Shown: in pieces, positions 1-6,734 of the stretch
How positions within the stretch are numbered: position 1 is the stretch's first letter
Layout of the letters: every line of letters starts with the position of its first letter
DNA from: Clostridiales bacterium
GTDB lineage: Bacteria; Bacillota; Clostridia; Oscillospirales; Oscillospiraceae
Assembly (NCBI GenBank): GCA_009774055.1
Contig: VSNB01000010.1
Coordinates: 1-20,694, forward strand
Reading direction: 5' to 3'
Length of the DNA stretch: 20,694 bases
Notes under the pieces: model-generated
The model's database searches: none
What the model was told of the DNA's origin: nothing
The model's input: the letters and a program-made list of their open reading frames with translations, nothing else
Position numbers and translations under genes: made by a program

Positions 1-364
1 AAAATCATAGTCGATTCCCCTGTGCTGCCAAGCGCTTGTTCAGTTTTCTTTACCCACACATTCTACCGATGAGCCCATTTTTTGCATAGTTTCCATTCTC
101 CTTCTGGATTCTGTTCAGATATGAACCATATTTTACATAAAATCCTTGAAAATTCAAGAACGATCTGTGAACAAAGCGGGAAGTTTTTGTGACATCTGCG
201 CGCCGCCCCGACGTCCCGGCGCGCCGGCGGCGCAGGAGCAAAATTTCGCATTCGGGTATGGTTTTCCCCGCTTCCGTAAAGAATATAGCCGACAGATCTG
301 AAAGTTAACAAACGATTCCTTCCGATTCATTCAGGAACAATAGCCGGGAAAGAGAGGATCATCC
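1..364. other. Upstream region with no convincing gene
   Basis: This stretch is AT-richer than the rest of the window and carries no ORF with recognisable protein character. It contains a perfect 6+6 palindrome with a 2-base centre at 145-158 (CTTGAA-AA-TTCAAG). It also has a GC-rich imperfect hairpin at 196-235 (CTGCG..CCGCC against GGCGGCGCAG), without a T-run on either side. On the minus strand a possible promoter (TTGAAT, 16 bases, TAAAAT) overlaps the palindrome. Downstream of it a GGAG motif precedes a tiny frame (96 down to 40, 18 codons), which is too short to call. The protease ribosome-binding site (AGAGAGGA, 350-357) closes the region. I could not place the protease promoter with confidence. 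Confidence 0.5.
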
Positions 365-1105
365 ATGAAAGAAGAAACCAGGACAACCGCGCCCAGCGGT
401 GAAAACGAGGAAAAGGACGCCCCCGAGGCCAGCCAGCGGATTGTGGATTTCGGCGCCTCCGTCAGCCGGAATAAGCGGGGGAACATCTACACCCTGACCA
501 TCGTGGGCCAGGTGGAAGGCCACCAGGTCCTGCCGGAGACGGCCAAGAGCACCAAGTACGAGCACGTCATGCCCCTGCTGGCCGGTCTGGAGCAGGACGA
601 GGGAGTGGACGGCCTGCTTCTGCTGCTGAACACCGTAGGCGGAGACATCGAGGCGGGGCTGGGCATCGCGGAGCTCATCGCCGGCATGCGCAAGCCCACC
701 GTCAGCCTGGTCCTGGGCGGCGGCCACTCCATCGGCGTGCCCCTGGCGGTGGCCCCCAAGGTGAGCATGATCGTGCCCTCCGCCTCCATGACCATCCACC
801 CGGTGCGGATGAACGGCACGGTCATCGCCGCGCCCCAGACCTTCAACTACTTCGAGCGCATCCAGGAGCGGATCGTCAGCTTCGTGGCGAAGAACAGCAA
901 CATCAGCGAGAAGGCGTTTTTGAACCTCATGCTGAAAACCGGCGAAATGGCGGCGGACGTGGGCAGCGTGATCTACGGCGAGGAGGCGGTGAACCTGGGC
1001 CTCATCGACCGCATCGGCGGCCTGGGGGATGCGCTGGACTGCCTCTACGGCCAGATCGCCCAGGTCCGACGGGAGAGGGAGGATGACCTGGCGGCGGTCA
1101 GGTAA
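365..1105 (+). CDS. tepA: TepA-like ClpP-fold serine protease
   Basis: The product is 246 residues, about the size of Bacillus TepA/YmfB, a ClpP/crotonase-fold protease relative. The first 25 or so residues are charged and low in complexity; the ClpP-like core follows from about residue 26. The nucleophile lies in GGGHSIGVP (Ser122), the His in TIHPV (His145), and Asp198 in AADVG is a plausible third triad member just before the family-typical GEEAVNLGLIDRIGG. The VGGDIEAGL segment matches the oxyanion-side glycine motif of the family. There is no signal peptide or membrane segment, so the protein is probably cytoplasmic. The start is supported by AGAGAGGA seven bases upstream. The gene appears monocistronic because a hairpin terminator follows directly. 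In Bacillus, tepA lies near the spoIIIE/ymf region; that context is not visible here. Family assignment is firm; the substrate is unknown, and TepA's proposed role in protein export is not evident from the sequence. Confidence 0.85.
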   Translation: MKEETRTTAPSGENEEKDAPEASQRIVDFGASVSRNKRGNIYTLTIVGQVEGHQVLPETAKSTKYEHVMPLLAGLEQDEGVDGLLLLLNTVGGDIEAGLGIAELIAGMRKPTVSLVLGGGHSIGVPLAVAPKVSMIVPSASMTIHPVRMNGTVIAAPQTFNYFERIQERIVSFVAKNSNISEKAFLNLMLKTGEMAADVGSVIYGEEAVNLGLIDRIGGLGDALDCLYGQIAQVRREREDDLAAVR

Positions 1106-1109
1106 GGAA

Positions 1110-1170
1110 GGCGGAGGACGTCAGAGGAGAGGGGGGAACCCAGCTTTTCCGGCGTCCTCCGCCGCTTTTC
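1110..1170 (+). terminator. Probable intrinsic terminator after tepA
   Basis: An 11-base perfect inverted repeat (GGCGGAGGACG at 1110-1120, CGTCCTCCGCC at 1153-1163) begins four bases after the protease stop and is followed by GCTTTTCT. The 32-base loop is long, so this is a moderately strong call. A second T-run lies at about 1179-1184. Confidence 0.65.
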
Positions 1171-1245
1171 TACAGATCTTTTTTGGGCGGGGAGCGGGAA
1201 CCCTAAATAAATCTTAAATATTGTTCTCTTGCGAACTTAAAAGAC

Positions 1246-1273
1246 TTGACATAAAATAAGAATCAGGTAAAAT
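1246..1273 (+). promoter_or_regulatory. Sigma-A type promoter for the glycosyltransferase pair
   Basis: A perfect -35 (TTGACA, 1246-1251), a 16-base spacer and TAAAAT (1268-1273, one mismatch to consensus) form one of the best promoters in the window. The predicted start of transcription is about 1279-1281. This falls inside the first of two perfect inverted repeats described in the next entry. Confidence 0.8.
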
Positions 1274-1276
1274 CTT

Positions 1277-1317
1277 CCGGAGGGCCCTCCGGGCCGTTGG
1301 ACAGGTATGTCCAACGG
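1277..1317 (+). promoter_or_regulatory. Two stacked perfect inverted repeats at the transcription start and leader
   Basis: The 16-base self-complementary sequence CCGGAGGGCCCTCCGG (1277-1292) sits on the predicted transcription start. One base later, CCGTTGGACA (1294-1303) and TGTCCAACGG (1308-1317) form a perfect 10-base stem with a GGTA loop. No T-run follows, so neither is a standard terminator. The first is placed like an operator; the second would form a hairpin within the first 40 or so bases of the mRNA. Function is inferred from position only. Confidence 0.6.
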
Positions 1318-1366
1318 CTATTATGGGGTTTGGCCCTTCAAAGGAAAAGGATGGGAGTGTGTGTAT

Positions 1367-2473
1367 ATGAGCGAGGAAGCGCGGCAGCTGGCCCGGTGCG
1401 TTGTGGTAATTCCGGCGCTGGATCCGGACGGAGCGCTGCCGGGATACGCCGCCGCCCTGCTGGAGCGGGGAGCGGAAGGCGTAGTGGCGGTGGACGATGG
1501 CAGCAGGCCGTCCTGCCGGGCGGTCTTTGAGGAGCTGGAGAAGCTGGAGGGCTGTACCGTCCTGCGCCACGAGAAAAATCAGGGGAAGGGCCGGGCCATG
1601 AAGGACGCCTTCACCTATATCCTGGACCAGCCCCAATGGGCGGGGTGCGCCGTGGTCACGGCGGACGCCGACGGGCAGCACAGCGTGGAGGACGTGTGCG
1701 CCGTGGGCCGGACGGCCCTGGAGCATCCGGAGGAGCTGACCCTGGGGGTGCGGGACCTGACACTGCCGGAGGTACCGCCCAAGTCCAGGGTGGGCAACCG
1801 GCTGAGCAGCTGGGCCTTCCGGACCCTGTACGGCCCCCGGCTGGAGGACACCCAGACCGGCCTGCGGGGCATCCCCTGGGACCTGTTGGACTGGTGCCGG
1901 AGCATCCGGGGGGAGCGGTACGAGTATGAAATGAACGTGCTCATCCGTGCGGCCCGGGACCGGATTCCTCTCCGGCAGACGCCCATCCGGGTGATTTACA
2001 TCAACAACAACGAGGGCACCCACCTCCATCCTATTCGGGACTCCTGGCGGGTGTTCGTCATCCTTGTCTCCGGCCTGGGGTGGTACGCCGCCTCCTCGAC
2101 GCTGTCGGCGGTAACGGACGTCGCTGCCTTCTGGCTGTGCAGCGAGGTAGTATTCCGGCCCCTTTCGGCGCTCTACTGCTACTGGTGGTCCACCCTGGCG
2201 GCCCGGGCCCTGTCCTCGTCGCTGAACTATACGCTCAACCGCCGGTACGTGTTCGGCGGCAGGCCCAGCGGCAGGACCCTTCTGCGCTATTACTGCCTGT
2301 GGGGGAGCCAGCTGCTCTGCTCGTACCTGCTGCTGCTGTTTCTGGAGTGGCTGCTGCCGGGCATCTGGCCCACGGTCAACAAGGCGGCGGGGGACATCAT
2401 TCTGGCCATTTGCAGCTATCAGATCCAGATGCACTGGGTATTTCGGGAGGAGAAGGCCCATGGAGCGGGGTAA
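1367..2473 (+). CDS. GT2 glycosyltransferase fused to a GtrA-like membrane domain
   Basis: The protein (368 residues from this start) has two parts. Residues 10-225 are a family 2 glycosyltransferase resembling dolichyl/polyprenyl-phosphate sugar synthases: VVDDGS-type motif (DDGS 43-46), NQGKGRAMK (71-79), metal-binding DAD (100-102) and DTQTG (161-165). Residues 235-360 are a GtrA-like domain with four hydrophobic segments and the characteristic LNYTLNRRYVF (286-296) and MHWVFR (355-360). It probably transfers a sugar from a nucleotide donor to a polyprenyl phosphate carrier at the inner membrane face and may help flip it. I chose ATG 1367 because GGGAG lies nine bases upstream. An in-frame ATG at 1307 falls in the leader hairpin, has a poor ribosome-binding site, and would add 20 residues unlike the family. 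The downstream acyltransferase overlaps by 14 bases, so the two are co-translated. The exact sugar is unknown. Confidence 0.88.
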   Translation: MSEEARQLARCVVVIPALDPDGALPGYAAALLERGAEGVVAVDDGSRPSCRAVFEELEKLEGCTVLRHEKNQGKGRAMKDAFTYILDQPQWAGCAVVTADADGQHSVEDVCAVGRTALEHPEELTLGVRDLTLPEVPPKSRVGNRLSSWAFRTLYGPRLEDTQTGLRGIPWDLLDWCRSIRGERYEYEMNVLIRAARDRIPLRQTPIRVIYINNNEGTHLHPIRDSWRVFVILVSGLGWYAASSTLSAVTDVAAFWLCSEVVFRPLSALYCYWWSTLAARALSSSLNYTLNRRYVFGGRPSGRTLLRYYCLWGSQLLCSYLLLLFLEWLLPGIWPTVNKAAGDIILAICSYQIQMHWVFREEKAHGAG

Positions 2474-3125
2474 ACTGTTTCTCTTCAGCCGCTTTTTCGT
2501 CCGGCTGTATATCGGCCGCTGGACGGCGGACGCGGCCCCTCCGGCGGAGCCCGCTGTGTACGTATGCAGCCACAGCAACCTGCTGGGGCCTTTGGCGACC
2601 CTGTGCTGGCTACCCGTTCCCGCCCGTCCCTGGACGTTTCATATGTTCCTGGACCGGGAAAACTGCCGGACCCAGTACCGGGATTACACCTTTTCCAAGC
2701 GATTCGGGATGCCCCGGCCCCTGGCGGCGGCCGCCGCCTGGGGGGCGTCGGGGTACGTCAGCGCGCTGATGCGGTCCATGGGGGCCATCCCCGTCCACCG
2801 CGGCACGGCGCGGATCGGGACCACCTTCAAGGAGTCGGTGGCTGCGCTCCAGGCGGGGGACAGCATCCTCATTTTCCCGGATGTGGATTACACCGACGGC
2901 TCGGAGGGCATCGGGGAGATCTACGACGGCTTCCTGCTGCTGGAGCGGTTCTGGCGGAAGGCGTCCGCCCGCCCGCTGCGCTTTGTTCCCCTGCGGCTGG
3001 ACGCGGATGCCCGGCGCATTGTCGAGGGCGCGGCTGTGTCCTTCGACCGGACCGCGCCGTGGAAGTCGGAGATGGTCCGGGTGCGGGAAGCGCTGCGGCG
3101 GGAGATCAACGGCCAAACTGCATAA
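2460..3125 (+). CDS. PlsC-like acyltransferase with degenerate HX4D motif
   Basis: The product has 221 residues and resembles 1-acylglycerol-3-phosphate acyltransferases. The block around His38 (VCSHSNLLGPL) takes the place of motif I, but the residue four after the His interval is Gly43 instead of the catalytic Asp of HX4D. GAIPVHRG (about 108-115) matches motif II, and FPDVDYTDGSEGI (about 139-151) stands where FPEGTRS is usual. A hydrophobic N-terminal stretch could touch the membrane. The start is set by GGAGGAGAAGG just upstream; the ORF begins inside the end of the glycosyltransferase gene. Coupling to a polyprenyl-sugar synthase suggests modification of a glycolipid or cell-envelope glycan instead of housekeeping phospholipid synthesis. 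Whether the enzyme is active by the usual His-Asp dyad is doubtful. Confidence 0.7.
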   Translation: MERGKLFLFSRFFVRLYIGRWTADAAPPAEPAVYVCSHSNLLGPLATLCWLPVPARPWTFHMFLDRENCRTQYRDYTFSKRFGMPRPLAAAAAWGASGYVSALMRSMGAIPVHRGTARIGTTFKESVAALQAGDSILIFPDVDYTDGSEGIGEIYDGFLLLERFWRKASARPLRFVPLRLDADARRIVEGAAVSFDRTAPWKSEMVRVREALRREINGQTA

Positions 3126-3127
3126 GG

Positions 3128-3173
3128 AAAAGGTCCGGAGGACGGCATTTGCGCCGTCCCCCGGGCCTTTTCC
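3128..3173 (+). terminator. Intrinsic terminator after the glycosyltransferase pair
   Basis: AAAGGTCCGG-AGGACGGC pairs with GCCGTCC-CCCGGGCCTTTT around a six-base loop (ATTTGC), with one or two bulges or wobble pairs. It ends in a run of four T. It lies just after the acyltransferase stop and ahead of the pyrH promoter, so it separates the two operons. Confidence 0.85.
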
Positions 3174-3204
3174 CGCTGTTCTCCAAAAAATTTACAATTA
3201 CTAC

Positions 3205-3233
3205 TTTTCAAATGGAAAAAAATATATTAGAAT
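3205..3233 (+). promoter_or_regulatory. Promoter of the pyrH-frr-uppS-cdsA-dxr-rseP-ispG operon
   Basis: TTTTCA (3205-3210), a 17-base spacer and TAGAAT (3228-3233, one mismatch) lie in a markedly AT-rich patch between the upstream terminator and pyrH. Predicted transcription start is about 3240, leaving a leader of roughly 50 bases with no obvious hairpin. An alternative -35, TTTACA at 3191, lacks a -10 at suitable spacing. Confidence 0.65.
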
Positions 3234-3291
3234 AGGGAACAGCGTGAAACCGAACCACTCCATCCGGAGAAGAAAGTAGAGGAAAACGCCT

Positions 3292-4020
3292 ATGGAGGAA
3301 ACGACATATAAACGGGTGCTGCTGAAGGTCAGCGGCGAGGCTCTGGCGGGGGAGAAGCGCCACGGCCTGGACTTCGGCATCATCAGCCGGGTCTGCGACG
3401 TCATCAAGGAGGCCGCCGCCATGGGCGTCCAGGTAGGCGTCGTGGTGGGCGCCGGGAATTTCTGGCGGGGCGCCAAGGACGGCGGGGGCCGCATGGAGCG
3501 CACCCGGGCCGACCAGATGGGAATGCTGGGCACCGTCATGAACTGCCTGGCCGTGGCGGAGGTCCTGGAGCAGAAGGGCGTGGACGCCCGGGTCCAGACC
3601 GCCGTGGAAATGGGCCCCGTGGCCGAGCGGTACTCCCGGCCCCAGGCGGTGCGTCACCTGGAGAAGGGGAGGGTGGTCCTCTTCGGCGGCGGCAGCGGCA
3701 ATCCGTTCTTTTCCACCGATACCGCCGCTGTGCTCCGGGCCGCCGAGATCGGCGCGGATGTGATACTGCTGGCGAAGAACGTGGACGGCGTGTACAGCGC
3801 GGACCCGGTGAAGGACCCTTCCGCCGTGAAGTTCGATGAGATCACCTACAGCGAGGTCCTGGCCCGCCACCTGGCGGTGATGGACACCACCGCCACCAGC
3901 CTGGCTATGGATAACCATATCCCCGTGCTGGTCTTTGCCCTCAAGGACCCCGAAAATATTATCCGCGCGCTGAAAGGCGAGAAGATAGGAACGATTGTGA
4001 AGGAGGATACAACCAAATGA
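3292..4020 (+). CDS. pyrH: UMP kinase
   Basis: PyrH phosphorylates UMP to UDP with ATP in pyrimidine nucleotide synthesis in the cytoplasm. The 242-residue product is full length. It shows the amino acid kinase-fold N-terminus KRVLLKVSGEAL (7-18), the glycine loop VVVGAGNFWRG (about 49-59), the GGGSGNPFFSTDTAA nucleotide/UMP segment (about 127-141) and the NVDGVYSADP motif (about 163-172). The start is preceded by AGAGG at a spacing of nine. It is the first gene of the long operon and overlaps frr by four bases (ATGA). The usual rpsB-tsf pair does not precede it here; a terminator and a separate glycosyltransferase operon do. Confidence 0.97.
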   Translation: MEETTYKRVLLKVSGEALAGEKRHGLDFGIISRVCDVIKEAAAMGVQVGVVVGAGNFWRGAKDGGGRMERTRADQMGMLGTVMNCLAVAEVLEQKGVDARVQTAVEMGPVAERYSRPQAVRHLEKGRVVLFGGGSGNPFFSTDTAAVLRAAEIGADVILLAKNVDGVYSADPVKDPSAVKFDEITYSEVLARHLAVMDTTATSLAMDNHIPVLVFALKDPENIIRALKGEKIGTIVKEDTTK

Positions 4021-4571
4021 AAAGCGAATTGAAGGCATACGAGGAAAGAATGCGGAAATCCGTCGCCTCCGTGGCGGCTGACTTCGCCGCCGTCCGGGCG
4101 GGCCGGGCCAACGCCGCCGTGCTGGACCGGATCATGGTGGACTACTACGGTACACCCACGCCCATCCACCAGATTGCCTCCATCGGCTCCCCCGATCCCC
4201 GCACCCTGACCATCCAGCCCTGGGACGCCGGCGCGGTGAAGCTCATCTGCAAGGCTATCCAGGAATCCGACCTGGGCATCAACCCCCAGAATGACGGCAA
4301 GGTCATCCGTCTGGCTTTCCCACAGCTCACGGAGGAGCGGCGTAAGGACCTGGTCAAGCAGATTGCCAAGTACGCCGAGGGGGGCAAGGTGGCCGTGCGC
4401 AACATCCGCCGGGACGCGGTGGAGGAGTTCAAGGCACAGAAGAAAGCCGCCGAGATCACCGAGGACGACATGAAGATTGCCGAGAAGGACATCCAGAAGC
4501 TCACCGACGACATGTGCAAGGAGATCGACGAGCTGCTGTCTAAGAAGGAGAAGGAGCTCCTGGCGGTGTAA
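4017..4571 (+). CDS. frr: Ribosome recycling factor
   Basis: Frr, together with EF-G, splits the post-termination ribosome. The 184-residue length is normal for the family. Typical blocks are present: VRAGRANAAVLDRI (about 24-37), YYGTPTPIHQIASI (about 43-56), the QPWD segment, and GKVIRLAFPQLTEERRKDLVK (in pieces across about 98-118). It is followed by the charged, helical C-terminal half EDIQKLTDDMCKEIDELL-like. The ATG lies within the pyrH stop (ATGA), behind AAGGAGGA, so the two are translationally coupled. Nothing is unusual in the gene itself. It is followed by a 103-base GC-rich gap before uppS. Confidence 0.97.
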   Translation: MKSELKAYEERMRKSVASVAADFAAVRAGRANAAVLDRIMVDYYGTPTPIHQIASIGSPDPRTLTIQPWDAGAVKLICKAIQESDLGINPQNDGKVIRLAFPQLTEERRKDLVKQIAKYAEGGKVAVRNIRRDAVEEFKAQKKAAEITEDDMKIAEKDIQKLTDDMCKEIDELLSKKEKELLAV

Positions 4572-4674
4572 CCGGCCCCGGGGGCCGGCTGCGCGGGGCG
4601 GCCGCCGGGCCTTTGGGCCGACGGCCGTCCCCGGGTACATCGATCACAAAAATGATTTCCGGGCGAGGAAGCTT
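4572..4674. other. GC-rich gap with a perfect palindrome between frr and uppS
   Basis: Directly after the frr stop, CCGGCCCC and GGGGCCGG flank a single G (4572-4588), giving a strong six- or seven-base-pair GC hairpin. No T-run follows, so this does not look like a terminator; an mRNA stability or processing role is possible. The rest of the gap is GC-rich without further clear structure and ends in the uppS ribosome-binding site GAGGAA. Confidence 0.5.
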
Positions 4675-5442
4675 ATGATCTTTTCTTTTGGTAAAAAGAA
4701 ACCGGATACGGCGGGGCAGGTGGATTTCAGCCGTCTGCCCCGCCATATCGCTGTTATATTGGACGGCAACGGCCGCTGGGCCAAGCGCAGGGGGCTACCC
4801 CGCACCGCCGGGCACAAGGTGGGGGCGGAGACCTTCCGCGCCATTGCCACCTACTGCCGGGACATCGGCATCGACTACCTGACGGTCTACGCCTTCTCCA
4901 CGGAGAACTGGAAGCGTCCCCGGGACGAGGTGGACACCATCATGGTGCTGCTGAAAAAATACCTGCTGGAGGCCATCGACACCATGGAGCGGGACAACGT
5001 GCGGTTGCGCTTCATGGGGGACATGACGCCCCTCAGCGATGAGCTCAAGGGTCTGGTGGACCAGTGCAACGCGATCTCCGACCGTTTGGACGGATGCCTG
5101 TGCAGCATCTGCATCAACTACGGCGGACGCGCGGAGCTGGTCCACGCCGCCCGGAGGTTCGCGGAGGACTGCCGCGCCGGCCTGAAAAAGCCGGAGGAGC
5201 TGACGGAGGAGCTGCTGGGCGGCTACCTGTACTCCGACGGTATTCCCGACCCGGACCTGTTCATCCGCCCCGGCGGGGAGCAGAGGCTGAGCAACTTCCT
5301 GCTGTGGCAGAGCGCGTACAGCGAGTTTTACTTCACCGATGTGCTGTGGCCCGACTTCTCCAAGGAGGAGCTCCACCGGGCCATCGCGGCCTACCAGCGC
5401 CGCTCCCGCCGGTACGGCGGGCTGCAGGAGGGTTCGACATGA
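4675..5442 (+). CDS. uppS: Undecaprenyl (di-trans,poly-cis) diphosphate synthase
   Basis: UppS condenses isopentenyl diphosphate units onto farnesyl diphosphate to make the C55 carrier for peptidoglycan and other envelope polymers. From this start the product is 255 residues, normal for the family. HIAVILDGNGRWAKRRG (24-40) contains the catalytic Asp30, FSTENWKRP follows at about 75-83, and the C-terminal FIRPGGEQRLSNFLLWQ and YSEFYFTDVLWPDF blocks are intact. I set the start at ATG 4675 behind GAGGAA because the frame open from 4477 would read through the end of frr and gives a non-conserved extension. The gene overlaps cdsA by four bases (ATGA). It shares the operon with dxr and ispG, which supply its isoprenoid precursors. 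Confidence 0.96.
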   Translation: MIFSFGKKKPDTAGQVDFSRLPRHIAVILDGNGRWAKRRGLPRTAGHKVGAETFRAIATYCRDIGIDYLTVYAFSTENWKRPRDEVDTIMVLLKKYLLEAIDTMERDNVRLRFMGDMTPLSDELKGLVDQCNAISDRLDGCLCSICINYGGRAELVHAARRFAEDCRAGLKKPEELTEELLGGYLYSDGIPDPDLFIRPGGEQRLSNFLLWQSAYSEFYFTDVLWPDFSKEELHRAIAAYQRRSRRYGGLQEGST

Positions 5443-6242
5443 AATCAAGACTTTTGGTAGCGGCGGCGGGCGTGCCCGCCCTGCTGTATGTAGCGCTGTG
5501 GGGGCCGGAGTGGCTGCTGGCGGTGTCGCTGGCTGTCCTGGCGGGTGTGGGCGCCGCTGAGCTGATGAGGTGCGTGGGGGCGCGGTCCAGCGGGCTGCTG
5601 TGCCGGCTGACGGTGTACTGCGCCGTGTGGGCGGCGCTGTGCGGCTGGTGCCTGCCCGAGTGGCTGCTTCCCAGCCTGACGCTGTACTGCCTGCTGGCGT
5701 TCGCCGCGGCGGTGTGGAAGGCGGGAGAGATCAAGACGGTCCACCTGCTGGCGGGCATATTCGGCGCGATCCTGATCCCCTATGCCTTCAGCTCCTTTTT
5801 CCGTATCCACGGACTGGGCGGACACCGGGGCTACCTGCTTCTGCCGTTCATTCTCAGCTTCGCCTGCGATACCTTCGCCTATTTCACGGGATTGACCATC
5901 GGCAGGCACAAGCTGGCCCCCAAGGTCAGCCCGAAAAAGACGGTGGAGGGCTCTATCGGCGGATTGGTTGGCAACGTGATCTGCGGACTGGCCTTCGCGT
6001 ATGTCATGAACCGCTGGTTCGGCGGGAGCATTCACTACGGCTCCATGGCGCTGCTGGCCTTGTTCTGTGGCGTGGTGGCCCAGATCGGGGATCTGAGCTT
6101 CTCCCTCATTAAGCGGGAGTTCGGCATCAAGGACTACGGAAAGATCTTCCTGGCCCACGGCGGGGTGCTGGATCGGTTCGACAGCGTTTTATTCGTGGCC
6201 CCCACCCTGGCGGCGCTGATGCAGATTTTAGGAATACGGTAA
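5439..6242 (+). CDS. cdsA: Phosphatidate cytidylyltransferase
   Basis: CdsA makes CDP-diacylglycerol from phosphatidic acid and CTP, the branch point of bacterial phospholipid synthesis. The 267-residue product is an integral membrane protein with about seven or eight hydrophobic segments. The CTP-transferase signature is complete: SPKKTVEGSIGG (about 167-178), then GDLSFSLIKREFGIKDYG and the HGGVLDRFDS signature (about 235-244). The ATG sits in the uppS stop, preceded by AGGAGGG, so it is coupled to uppS. A GNAT gene of different base composition follows after 32 bases, in the place where dxr is usual. Confidence 0.95.
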   Translation: MKSRLLVAAAGVPALLYVALWGPEWLLAVSLAVLAGVGAAELMRCVGARSSGLLCRLTVYCAVWAALCGWCLPEWLLPSLTLYCLLAFAAAVWKAGEIKTVHLLAGIFGAILIPYAFSSFFRIHGLGGHRGYLLLPFILSFACDTFAYFTGLTIGRHKLAPKVSPKKTVEGSIGGLVGNVICGLAFAYVMNRWFGGSIHYGSMALLALFCGVVAQIGDLSFSLIKREFGIKDYGKIFLAHGGVLDRFDSVLFVAPTLAALMQILGIR

Positions 6243-6274
6243 GCGGCGCAAAGATTCTTCTGGAGGTATGTGGA

Positions 6275-6718
6275 TTGGAGATTAAGGAAGTCAAGCTCTG
6301 CGACTCCATAGCAAGGGAACTGATCGCCCTGTCCGCAGACTGGGAAGCGGAGAATATAAGCTATGGATACCGGAAAAACGAGTACAGTGATTTGGATGGA
6401 GAACGGATTTTTGTTGGCACGGAAAACGGTAAGGTCATTGGGTATCTGTTCGGCAGGCTGGAAAAGTCCAAGAACAATGGAGCGGTTGTGCCGGACGGCG
6501 CGGATTATTTCGAGGTGGATGAAATCTATGTAAAGCCTGCTTACCGCTCCCAGGGGGTAGGTGCCGCGCTGTTCCGCTATATGGAGGAGCAGGTCCGCCC
6601 GGAGGCGGAATATCTTATGCTCGGTACGGCTACCAAAAATTTCCGGGCGATTCTGCACTTCTATATTGATGAGTTGGGGATGGAGTTCTGGAGCGCGGCG
6701 CTTTTTAAGAAGCTGTAA
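6275..6718 (+). CDS. GNAT family N-acetyltransferase, apparent insertion in the operon
   Basis: The 147-residue product has the GNAT fold order: beta-strand KVIGYLFGRLE (about 53-63), core strand VDEIYVKPAYR (81-91) and the acetyl-CoA pyrophosphate loop RSQGVGAAL (91-99), followed by the late YIDELGMEF block. The substrate cannot be read from the sequence. The start is TTG at 6275, with GGAGG eight bases upstream; the nearby ATG at 6268 is out of frame. Base composition is much lower in GC than the flanking genes (one 60-base line near 6361 is about 43% GC). The gene breaks the conserved cdsA-dxr neighbourhood, so I infer recent acquisition. It keeps the operon direction and lies 16 bases before dxr. 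Confidence 0.85.
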   Translation: MEIKEVKLCDSIARELIALSADWEAENISYGYRKNEYSDLDGERIFVGTENGKVIGYLFGRLEKSKNNGAVVPDGADYFEVDEIYVKPAYRSQGVGAALFRYMEEQVRPEAEYLMLGTATKNFRAILHFYIDELGMEFWSAALFKKL

Positions 6719-6734
6719 AGAGACAGGAGAGTAC

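Noticed and set aside
63..311. Minus-strand frames of 63 and 82 codons in the left edge
   Set aside because: They overlap each other, have no ribosome-binding site at their starts and show no protein-like pattern.
1277..1317. Riboswitch or T-box in the glycosyltransferase leader
   Set aside because: The leader is under 100 bases, with two simple palindromes, no terminator and no recognisable aptamer core.
1307..1366. Upstream ATG start for the glycosyltransferase
   Set aside because: The ATG falls at the loop of the leader hairpin with a poor ribosome-binding site; ATG 1367 has GGGAG at good spacing and a family-like N-terminus.
4477..4674. Longer uppS frame starting inside frr
   Set aside because: The extension is the frr sequence in another frame plus a GC-rich gap; the family length fits ATG 4675.
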